Assembly: GCA_035500455.1 (NCBI GenBank)
Contig: DATJXG010000308.1
Location: forward strand, 1-5,053
DNA length: 5,053 nt
Origin: DATJXG01 sp035500455
Lineage (GTDB): Bacteria; Acidobacteriota; Terriglobia; Terriglobales; Acidobacteriaceae
Direction of reading: 5' to 3'
The translations under genes and the position numbers were made by a program. Every line of letters begins with the position of its first letter. Position 1 is the first letter of the stretch. Positions 1-4,952 of this stretch are shown piece by piece. Under the pieces are notes generated by a model, which had not been told where the DNA came from, did not search any database, and saw only the letters and a program-made list of their open reading frames with translations.

Positions 1-1
1 C

Positions 2-565
2 GGGGCCTTGCATGTGCTGGATCGGTTTCATATCACCAGTCATTTGAATCAGGCCGTGGATCAGGTGCGACGCGCCGAGAGTGCGCGTCTGCGGACCAAA
101 AGCAACCAAGCAGCTCAGCGGCTCAAGCATATGCGTTGGCCCCTGCTACGCCGCGGCAGCCGAGTACGCGGGCGGGCACGGCAAAAGCTCAACGCCCTGC
201 TCGCCAGCAAACTGGCAACCGCACGGGCCTGGGAATTGAAGGAAACCTTTTCTCACTTCTGGAAGTACAAATCCGAAATGTGGGCCGGCGCCTTTCTCGA
301 TTGCTGGTGTTTCCGGGCCATGCGAAGCCGCCTCGAACCGATGAAAAAGGTGGCCCGTATGCTGCGTACCCATGAACCCTTGCTGTTGAATTGGTTTCGC
401 GCGAAAGGAGAAATCTCCAACGGCGCCGTCGAGGGCCTCAATAACAAGATCCGAGTGGTGACCAGACGATCCTACGGCTTTCGCACCTACGATGCCATGG
501 AAATTGCCCTGTATCATAACCTTGGCCGGCTCCCTGAACCGGAATCGACCCACAGATTCTGCTGA
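2..565 (+). CDS. ISL3-family transposase, C-terminal part (5' end outside window)
   Basis: The reading frame is already open at the window edge (frame starting at base 2), so the upstream part of the gene lies outside. The visible 187 residues are the second half of an ISL3-type DDE transposase. VLDRFHI near the start carries the presumed second catalytic Asp (codon 20-22). The block SNGAVEGLNNKIR carries the catalytic Glu (codon 431-433). It is followed by the family-typical RRSYGFRTYDAM stretch and the tail LPEPESTHRFC. A Lys/Arg- and Trp-rich insertion domain lies between Asp and Glu, as is usual in ISL3. The frame ends at a natural-looking TGA, so the gene seems intact at its 3' end. Whether the whole gene is functional cannot be judged. 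It is convergent with the minus-strand operon and probably belongs to a separate IS copy that neighbours or interrupts the left end of the central element. Confidence 0.88.
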   Translation, partial: GALHVLDRFHITSHLNQAVDQVRRAESARLRTKSNQAAQRLKHMRWPLLRRGSRVRGRARQKLNALLASKLATARAWELKETFSHFWKYKSEMWAGAFLDCWCFRAMRSRLEPMKKVARMLRTHEPLLLNWFRAKGEISNGAVEGLNNKIRVVTRRSYGFRTYDAMEIALYHNLGRLPEPESTHRFC

Positions 566-663
566 GGAGGCTGTTTTCCTTCGACCTTCTCACGGTAGTT
601 CCCAGCGAGATTTGTCGAAATGGCCCGCTTCGGAGGTGCACCGTGACGGTAAGGGGCGGGATA

Positions 664-696
664 GGATACTCACTCGTGTAGACGCCGGTAGTATCC
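664..696. repeat. Inverted repeat GGATACT / AGTATCC
   Basis: A perfect 7-bp inverted repeat has arms at 664-670 and 690-696 and a 19-base spacer. An overlapping alternative pairs CGGGAT (657-662) with ATCCCG (693-698). A similar CGGGAT/ATCCCG pair occurs near the other end (4805-4841), so these may be protein-binding sites in the ends rather than RNA structure. The function is unknown. Confidence 0.4.
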
Positions 697-721
697 CGGA
701 GCGTGGGAAAGCAAGTTAGAA

Positions 722-752
722 CGCCCGGCAAAAGCAGCCGGGCGCGCGTTTT
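722..752 (+). terminator. Terminator-like hairpin downstream of the ISL3 gene
   Basis: An 8-bp perfect GC-rich stem (CGCCCGGC at 722-729, GCCGGGCG at 737-744) encloses the 7-base loop AAAAGCA. CGCG and then TTTT (749-752) follow. As plus-strand RNA this resembles an intrinsic terminator, but the U tract is short and starts four bases after the stem, so it would be weak. In the minus direction the sequence after the stem begins TTCTAACTT, so slight bidirectional action is possible. It could stop readthrough between the convergent ISL3 gene and the operon. Confidence 0.45.
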
Positions 753-810
753 ATAGCCCAGGGCCTCCGCTCGGGAGTTTCACCAAAGAAATGCAGGTTT
801 TTGTTTTTGT

Positions 811-868
811 CTGTCGGGAAACTGACAGCCCTCCCGCGCCCCCCGATTTCGGGAACTGCGGGAGGGCT
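811..868. repeat. Nested palindromes: GAAA-loop hairpin plus 11-bp stem
   Basis: Two adjacent stem-loops are visible. The first pairs CTGTCGG (811-817) with CTGACAG (822-828) around a GAAA tetraloop; one pair is a G-T wobble on the plus strand. The second pairs AGCCCTCCCGC (827-837) perfectly with GCGGGAGGGCT (858-868). Its 20-base loop contains a further CCCG/CGGG mini-stem (842-845 with 850-853). They share two bases, so they cannot both form fully. A T-rich run precedes them on the plus strand and no T run follows on either strand, so this is not a canonical intrinsic terminator. It could be a processed 3' end of the operon transcript or an end-associated binding structure. Confidence 0.6.
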
Positions 869-963
869 CTGGTGAGCCGATTTCTTCGGAGCCAACTCCG
901 TCGCATCGGCCCTGGGCATCCACCCGGGCGCGACCCCGAGCGGACCTCGATGCGGCCAAGCAG

Positions 964-1959
964 CTACAGCGGTAGCCGGTATTGGCCGTCAACTTGAACA
1001 ATCAATCCTTCGCGGCAGGCTTCGCCGATCGCCAGTTGGGCGGTGCGTTTGGAACACTCGGTTTGCTCCATGACTTGCTGGCGGAGTTGGTTATAGCGAG
1101 CCTGCCGTCCCAGACCAGTCAGCGCCTGAGTCACATGCTCCGGGTCGACTTTCTTGCGTGCGGCCGCTGTCCGGGCGGGCGCCGCCCCAGCGGCGGAAAA
1201 GCACAGCGTCTGCGGATCGAGTTGGAGCAACCGGGGCGCGGGCGGCGCGGCGTAGCGAAACTGGAAGCGCAACTCGATGGTGGCGGCGAGATGGACCGAG
1301 GGGCGCGTGAGCAGCAGGTAGGAATCGCCCACCGCGTGCAGCGCCGAGGAACCGCGGAAGGCGCTGCCGATCTCTTCGCGCCCGATCGATTTGCGCACGT
1401 GATGCACGACGATGAGCGCCGCCTTGGAAGCATCGCGCAGCCGCAACAGGCTCTGGCACAACGCCGCCATGGAGCGCGTATCGTTTTCGTCCTGATCGTG
1501 AGTCGAGTACAAAGGGTCGAGCACGATGACCTCGGCGGCAGCCTGACGGGCGGCGTTGAGAAAGTGATGGAGTCCCTGTGGCGCGCTCAGCAGATTGCCG
1601 CCGGCGCGCGTATCCACCAGCAGGTTCTGGTCGGCGGCCGCGCCCAGGGAGCGGCGCATCGTCGCCAGCCGCCCGACAAACTGCGGGGTGGGCAGTTCGA
1701 ACTGGCAGACCAGAACACGGCGCGGCGCGGGGATGGTGAAACCGGCGCGGTCTTTGCCGGCGGCCAGCGCCAGCGCCAGGTTGGCCACCAGCAGACTCTT
1801 GCCCACCTTGGGCTCGCCGCCCACGAACAGAATGCCCGACGGCGGTAACAATCCCGGATCGATCCAGCCGGGCGGCGGGGAGGCCGGTTGCTCGGCGAGT
1901 AACTGCGCCAGCGATAAGACAGCAGGTTTCGGAGCGGCTTTGGCAGCACTCTCTTTCAC
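964..1959 (-). CDS. RepA/AAA_25-type RecA-fold ATPase with C-terminal winged helix
   Basis: The product is 331 residues. A variable N-terminus is followed by a P-loop GGEPKVGKS (residues 47-55), a Walker B strand VIVLDPLY (144-151, Asp148) and a third conserved block VVHHVRKS (184-191). This order and the HH motif resemble the RepA/DnaB-like hexameric ATPases of plasmids and mobile elements (AAA_25 group). Residues from about 270 to the end, including CSKRTAQLAIGEACREGLI, look like a winged-helix DNA-binding domain. The start is GTG at 1959, overlapping the previous gene's stop by four bases (GTGA), with GGAGG seven bases upstream inside that gene, so translation is probably coupled. It is the last gene of the operon. 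It differs in family from the AAA+ ATPase encoded just before it. Its role in transposition is unknown: loading replication proteins after insertion, target choice, or autoregulation through the winged helix are all possible. Confidence 0.82.
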   Translation of the reverse strand: MKESAAKAAPKPAVLSLAQLLAEQPASPPPGWIDPGLLPPSGILFVGGEPKVGKSLLVANLALALAAGKDRAGFTIPAPRRVLVCQFELPTPQFVGRLATMRRSLGAAADQNLLVDTRAGGNLLSAPQGLHHFLNAARQAAAEVIVLDPLYSTHDQDENDTRSMAALCQSLLRLRDASKAALIVVHHVRKSIGREEIGSAFRGSSALHAVGDSYLLLTRPSVHLAATIELRFQFRYAAPPAPRLLQLDPQTLCFSAAGAAPARTAAARKKVDPEHVTQALTGLGRQARYNQLRQQVMEQTECSKRTAQLAIGEACREGLIVQVDGQYRLPL

Positions 1960-2756
1960 AACATCGCCTCCGTCGCGGCATCGAGTAAGATGGCTTCATT
2001 GACGGTTTGCGCCTTACTCGCCGCCGCCAACCGCAAGGCCGTCATGGCCAGCTTATTGACCTTGCGCGGAATGCCTTTGGTGGCCTGATACAGGCCCTGG
2101 CGCGCGGTATCGTCAAACAGCGGTTGCGACACGCCGGCGGCTTTGAGTTGCTGTGTCAGATAGGCGTCGAGTTCCTCGCGCGTGAGTCCTTCCAGGTGAT
2201 ACTGCGTGCTGACTCGCTGCCGGAGCGCTTCGTGCATCTGCAGCGAGAGCGTGCGCCGGAGCAACGGCTGGCCCACCAGCAACAAAGTGAGATAGCGCGC
2301 CGAATCCATGTCGAAGTTCAACAGTAGCGGCAGTTGTTCCAGGGCGGGATGGGGCAGTAGGTGGGCTTCATCGCAGATCAGAATGGGATGCTGTTTTTTG
2401 CCCTGGTTCAGGCGCACGATGGCCTCGGCAATCTGGCGCACCAGGTCGCCGCGGAAGTGTGCCGGCGCCAGGTCCAGTTCGAGCGCGATCTGGCGCAGCA
2501 GGTCCAGCGCCGAGCCCGAGGAGAAGTGCACGTAGAGAATCTTGTAGAGGCTGGTGTTGAGCGTAGCGGTGAACACGCGCGCGGCCGTGGACTTGCCGGC
2601 GCCCACCTCGCCAGTGATCAGGCCCACGCCATGATGCTGTGTCAGAAACTCCAGTCGTGTCTTGACCTGATTCCAGGCGTGGGAGGCGAAGAGTTGTTTG
2701 GCGTCGGGGCTGTCGGAGAAAGGCGTTTTCTTGAAGCCGAAGAAGGACTCCCACAT
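1956..2756 (-). CDS. TniB/ExeA-type AAA+ ATPase, transposition accessory protein
   Basis: The 266-residue product opens with MWESFFGFKKTPFSDSPD, the typical start of the ExeA-like group. It has Walker A GEVGAGKST (49-57), Walker B ILICDEAHLL (125-134, Asp129-Glu130), a sensor-1-like stretch LLLVGQP (158-164), candidate arginine fingers at 179 and 181, and a sensor-2-like GIPRKVNKLA (229-238). Beside a TniA-type transposase, such proteins (MuB, TnsC, TniB relatives) bind target DNA with ATP and activate the transposase. The ATG at 2756 is chosen over an in-frame ATG at 2807 because it has GGAGGAG (2764-2770) seven bases upstream, matches the family N-terminus, and starts one base after the transposase stop (TAA-C-ATG). 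It overlaps the next gene by four bases. IstB of IS21 is an alternative by position, but the N-terminus and the partner transposase fit the TniB/ExeA group better. Confidence 0.88.
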   Translation of the reverse strand: MWESFFGFKKTPFSDSPDAKQLFASHAWNQVKTRLEFLTQHHGVGLITGEVGAGKSTAARVFTATLNTSLYKILYVHFSSGSALDLLRQIALELDLAPAHFRGDLVRQIAEAIVRLNQGKKQHPILICDEAHLLPHPALEQLPLLLNFDMDSARYLTLLLVGQPLLRRTLSLQMHEALRQRVSTQYHLEGLTREELDAYLTQQLKAAGVSQPLFDDTARQGLYQATKGIPRKVNKLAMTALRLAAASKAQTVNEAILLDAATEAML

Positions 2757-2757
2757 G

Positions 2758-3999
2758 TTACTTCTCCTCCGTTTCCCAGGGCGGCAACAATCCGTTGACG
2801 ACGGCATCGACCAGCCGCGCCCGACCCTCCGGCTTGCCTTCGGAGTAAATCTCCAGTTGGGTGAGATCGAGCGGATCGAAGCGCACTTCGATGCGTTTGC
2901 CGGCCAGATGCGAGGGTGCTTCGAAGAAACGATTCTTCAACAGGAAGGTGGAGTCGCGGCGCACCAGCCGGTCCAGGCGATGAAAGAACAGACGGCGCAA
3001 GTCGGTGGCCGGCGGAAGCTGGCGAACCTGTTCGATATCGCGCTGCCAGCGCAGCAGCGGCGTGGTCTGGAGCGAGCTGTGTTCGCGGCGGTGATAATCG
3101 GTGTCGAGCCAGTGCCACAAGCGCTCGTTGAGTTGCTCGAGGGAAAGCAGAGCTTTGGGATCGAGCGAGGCCAGAAACTGCTCGCGCACGGAACGGAAGA
3201 AACGTTCGATCTTGCCGCGTCCTTCGGGCTGATAGGGAGGGGTGTGCACGATGAGGATGCCGATGGAAGCGGCGATGCGGGCTAACTGCGGGGAACGGTA
3301 GATCTTAGCGTTGTCCATGTAGAGACGGGTGGGAATACCGCGGGCGGCGATGGCCTGACGCAGGCAGTCGAGAAAAGCGTCCAGTCCCTGGTTGGGATAG
3401 AACTGAGCGTGCGGGATGAGGCGGCTGGCATCGTCGAGTGCGGCCTGGAGGAAGACCTGCTGTTTACCGCCGCCCGGGCGTGAGACCCAGGGGCCAAACA
3501 ACATGTCGGACTGCCAGATCTGATTGGCGAACTCGGCTTCGTACTTTTTGTGCGCGGTGGCCTTGTCGAGCAGGAGTTGGCGTTCGGTGAGGCCGCGGGC
3601 GCGCAGGAAACGATAGAGTGTGGAAGCCGACAGGCCGGCTTGATGCGCTTGGCTGGCGGTGGCCAGTTCGCGCAGCAGAGCGGCGCCGGTACGATGCGGG
3701 TTCTCGCGTTTGAGCCGTTCGATGAGAGCGGCGGTGTCGGCCGCGACGGCGCGGGCCTGCCCGCGGTCCTGACGCGGTTTGGGCGACAAGGCGGGGAGTC
3801 CGTTGCGGCGATAGCGCAGGGTCCAATCCAGCAGCGTGTCGACCGAGACCTGGCGGCGGGTGGAATGAGGAATGTCGTAGAGGCGGGCGGCGATCTGCTG
3901 GGCGCGGCGCGTGAGTTCGCCGCGGGGCAGCGTCTCCAGCACCAGGGGCGCAATCAGTCCGTAGCGAAAGAGCGCGACTTTTTCGGCCTTGTCGTCCAT
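2758..3999 (-). CDS. TniA/TnsB-type DD(35)E transposase with Mu-type C-terminal domain
   Basis: The 413-residue product has an N-terminal helix-turn-helix region (about 1-135, with two likely DNA-binding modules), an integrase-like catalytic core (about 155-275), and a C-terminal beta-rich region like that of Mu and TniA transposases (about 335-405). The catalytic residues can be placed: Asp165 in IWQSDMLFG, Asp229 in RLYMDNAKIY and Glu265 in GRGKIERFF. Exactly 35 residues lie between the second Asp and Glu, as in the retroviral-integrase/TniA/TnsB group. No stop or frameshift interrupts it. The start at 3999 is preferred because the conserved-looking sequence begins there and AGGAG lies upstream (13 bases, rather long). 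In-frame ATGs at 4026 and 4170 are possible but add Pro/Arg-rich, non-family sequence. It is followed after one base by its ATPase partner. It is somewhat shorter than typical TniA or TnsB. Confidence 0.9.
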   Translation of the reverse strand: MDDKAEKVALFRYGLIAPLVLETLPRGELTRRAQQIAARLYDIPHSTRRQVSVDTLLDWTLRYRRNGLPALSPKPRQDRGQARAVAADTAALIERLKRENPHRTGAALLRELATASQAHQAGLSASTLYRFLRARGLTERQLLLDKATAHKKYEAEFANQIWQSDMLFGPWVSRPGGGKQQVFLQAALDDASRLIPHAQFYPNQGLDAFLDCLRQAIAARGIPTRLYMDNAKIYRSPQLARIAASIGILIVHTPPYQPEGRGKIERFFRSVREQFLASLDPKALLSLEQLNERLWHWLDTDYHRREHSSLQTTPLLRWQRDIEQVRQLPPATDLRRLFFHRLDRLVRRDSTFLLKNRFFEAPSHLAGKRIEVRFDPLDLTQLEIYSEGKPEGRARLVDAVVNGLLPPWETEEK

Positions 4000-4012
4000 G
4001 ACGTTGTTTTTT

Positions 4013-4017
4013 CTCCT
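4013..4017 (-). promoter_or_regulatory. Ribosome-binding site of the transposase gene
   Basis: The minus strand reads AGGAG followed by an A-rich spacer of 13 bases to the ATG at 3999. The spacing is longer than optimal, so translation may be modest, but this is the only good Shine-Dalgarno match near the candidate starts and supports 3999 over 4026. Confidence 0.5.
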
Positions 4018-4075
4018 GGACGGCATGTTACGGCGGAAGGCTTCGCGGTTCCATGCAAATGGTGTGTGGGGAGGC

Positions 4076-4681
4076 TCAGGCGGGCGCTGCGGCGGAGGAG
4101 AATGCGGCGCGGCGGCCGTCGGGAGCCAGACCGGGCGGCCAGCCCAGCAGGTGGCAGCGCACGCTGGCAAACAGGAAGCGATGAGCGGCGATCCAACCGG
4201 TGGATTGGAGCATGGCCAACGCGCGGTGGACGAAGTCGGGTGCGGGAGTGGGCTGAGTCAGCGCGGCCAGTGCGGCGCACAGCGTTTGGGCCTGCGCGCG
4301 GAAGCGGCGAATCCAGAACTGGCCGCGCTGGTAGGGCATGGGCGGCGGCGGCGCGGAGCGAGCGGCGGCCTCGATGGTCTGCCGGCCCAGCAGACGGGCT
4401 GCCAGGAACAGCGCAATCACCATCAGGCTCGATCGCAGGTAGGGCAAGATGAACTCAGGTAGTAGAGAGACAGTCCGGTGGCAGGCGTTGCACAAGTAGC
4501 GGCGCACGCGAATGACGCCATCGAAAGCAGCGTCGATGAGCGTGCGTGTATAGAAGCCATGCGCGCTGAGTGGACGCTTGGTCTGGCACTGCGGACAGTG
4601 GCCGGGGCGATGCGCATCCGGGTTGGATAGCTGCTCGTTGTACTGTTGGACCGAGCCGGCAAATGGGTGTAGGATCTGCAT
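4076..4681 (-). CDS. Zinc-ribbon protein (DUF6431-like), first gene of the operon
   Basis: The 201-residue product contains two CxxC pairs, Cys29-Cys32 (CPQC) and Cys64-Cys67 (CNAC), about 31 residues apart, with HGFYTR and IRVRRYLC between them and TVSLLPEFILPYLRSS after them. This resembles the zinc-ribbon proteins grouped as DUF6431 and, more distantly, the N-terminal zinc ribbons of some transposases; the assignment is from memory. The rest is helical and Ala/Arg-rich and has no catalytic motif that I recognise. The start at 4681 has AGAGG eight bases upstream; an in-frame ATG at 4720 is less likely. It is first in the operon, 76 bp before the transposase gene. Where Tn7-like elements carry TniQ/TnsD, this element carries this protein, so a DNA-binding role in target choice or regulation is possible but is only inferred. 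Confidence 0.72.
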   Translation of the reverse strand: MQILHPFAGSVQQYNEQLSNPDAHRPGHCPQCQTKRPLSAHGFYTRTLIDAAFDGVIRVRRYLCNACHRTVSLLPEFILPYLRSSLMVIALFLAARLLGRQTIEAAARSAPPPPMPYQRGQFWIRRFRAQAQTLCAALAALTQPTPAPDFVHRALAMLQSTGWIAAHRFLFASVRCHLLGWPPGLAPDGRRAAFSSAAAPA

Positions 4682-4690
4682 AGGATCTGC
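4670..4690. repeat. Tandem 10-bp repeat across the start codon of the zinc-ribbon gene
   Basis: TAGGATCTGC occurs at 4670-4679 and again at 4681-4690, one base apart. The ATG (4679-4681 on the minus strand) sits exactly at the join. It could be a recent duplication or a binding site controlling translation or transcription of the operon. Confidence 0.5.
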
Positions 4691-4694
4691 CTCT
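4690..4694 (-). promoter_or_regulatory. Ribosome-binding site of the zinc-ribbon gene
   Basis: AGAGG on the minus strand lies eight bases before the ATG at 4681 and decides this start over the upstream ATG at 4720. It touches the downstream arm of a small hairpin (4694-4712), so its accessibility could be regulated. Confidence 0.5.
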
Positions 4695-4712
4695 GGGAGG
4701 TGCGAACTCCCA
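4694..4712 (-). repeat. Leader hairpin next to the ribosome-binding site
   Basis: TGGGAG (4694-4699) and CTCCCA (4707-4712) form a 6-bp perfect stem with a 7-base loop in the operon leader, directly upstream of the AGAGG ribosome-binding site. Confidence 0.45.
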
Positions 4713-4729
4713 AGGTTCATTCCGCGGCG

Positions 4730-4770
4730 GGGGGAACTCTTTTGGTGGTGTAGCCATGCGGAGTTCTCCC
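4730..4770. repeat. 10-bp imperfect inverted repeat in the operon leader
   Basis: Arms at 4730-4739 and 4761-4770 pair at nine of ten positions (a G-T wobble as plus strand, a C-A mismatch in the minus-strand transcript), with a 21-base spacer. The core GAACTC recurs directly at 4704-4709, giving three copies in about 60 bases. It may be an operator for autoregulation or a structured leader. Confidence 0.45.
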
Positions 4771-4784
4771 GCTCACTTCGATCT

Positions 4785-4790
4785 ATTATG
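4785..4790 (-). promoter_or_regulatory. Possible -10 element of the operon
   Basis: CATAAT on the minus strand sits in the only AT-rich patch between the right end and the first gene, about 105 bases before the ATG at 4681. No convincing -35 hexamer lies 16-18 bases further upstream, so this is a weak candidate. A transcript from here would carry both leader inverted repeats. Confidence 0.25.
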
Positions 4791-4804
4791 CAGAGACCGC
4801 CTCG

Positions 4805-4841
4805 GCGGGATGGGATGGCTGTGGGATAGGTACGATCCCGC
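4805..4841. repeat. Inverted repeat with clustered GGGAT motifs
   Basis: GCGGGAT (4805-4811) pairs perfectly with ATCCCGC (4835-4841). Two further GGGAT copies lie at 4812-4816 and 4823-4827; the latter can pair alternatively with ATCCC at 4835-4839. The density of one pentamer in both directions suggests repeated protein-binding sites inside the right end of the element. Confidence 0.45.
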
Positions 4842-4952
4842 TGACCTTTCGCACACTCCGCTCCGCGGGCACCTCTCGCTCCCTTCCGGGACGGCGGGAA
4901 CTAATCTGGGGAAAACGGCTCGCTATCCGGGGGAAAATCGCGACCCGTTACA
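4835..4952. mobile_element. Presumed right terminal region of the transposon
   Basis: This stretch carries five short motifs that match, in inverted order, motifs at 573-662 on the other side of the operon: ATCCCGC, GCAC(A)CTCCG, GCGGGC, GGGAACTA and GGAAAAC. It also has GGGGAAAA at 4908-4915 and 4930-4937, and it ends with ACA at 4952. The IS66-coding homology begins at the next base. TniA/Mu-type elements end in TG...CA and carry several transposase-binding repeats, which fits. The boundary is inferred from the change in coding homology. Confidence 0.5.

Larger units (their letters stand above)
566..963. other. Non-coding left flank of the operon, candidate transposon left end
   Basis: No convincing gene lies in these 398 bases; the short open frames lack recognisable motifs and overlap structured DNA. 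The stretch holds five short motifs at 573-662 that recur in inverted order near 4835-4916, a terminator-like hairpin at 722-752, a T-rich run at 797-810, and a nested palindrome at 811-868. It lies directly downstream of the operon's last stop (964). The simplest reading is ISL3 end, then transposon left terminal region, then the 3' untranslated tail of the operon. The exact outer boundary is not resolved. Confidence 0.55.
572..4952 (-). mobile_element. Four-gene TniA/TniB-type transposon (putative, about 4.4 kb)
   Basis: The element is inferred from the minus-strand operon of zinc-ribbon protein, DD(35)E transposase, TniB-like ATPase and RepA-like ATPase. That operon is flanked by related inverted terminal motifs and then by two unrelated IS fragments (ISL3 on the left, IS66 on the right). 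The right limit is fairly well placed at 4952. The left limit is uncertain: 572 is simply where the ISL3-like sequence appears to stop, and the true left end could have been displaced by the ISL3 insertion. No cargo gene, resolvase or TniQ-like gene is present. Confidence 0.55.

Noticed and set aside
492..719. Short plus-strand frame running from inside ISL3 into the flank, reminiscent of leader sequence of a group II intron protein
   Set aside because: No intron structural motif or reverse transcriptase sequence follows, so the resemblance is not supportable.
677..730. Integron attC-like site (GTTAGAAC near 715 with an upstream inverted repeat)
   Set aside because: The consensus partner site RYYYAAC is missing, the last base does not fit GTTRRRY, and no integron cassette or integrase is present.
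808..828. TGTC-starting sequence as the left transposon tip (Tn5053-like TGTC ends)
   Set aside because: No inverted counterpart is found near the right end, and the outer motifs at 573-662 have better partners there.
982..1848. Long open frame on the plus strand (288 codons) opposite the RepA-like gene
   Set aside because: It is antisense to a gene with clear Walker motifs, its translation is Arg/Gly/Gln-rich without motifs, and it is explained by high G+C.
1091..1999. 302-codon minus-strand frame overlapping the RepA-like gene in another frame
   Set aside because: Arg-rich out-of-frame shadow; the overlapping frame has the P-loop, Walker B and a good ribosome-binding site.
1956..3999. An IS21-type istA/istB pair
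   Set aside because: The gene order is similar, but the Mu-type C-terminal region of the transposase, the ExeA-like start of the ATPase and the two extra genes fit a TniA/TniB element better.
3550..4452. 300-codon plus-strand frame opposite the transposase and zinc-ribbon genes
   Set aside because: It overlaps two recognisable minus-strand genes, and its C-terminal part is a low-complexity Arg/Gly/Ala sequence.
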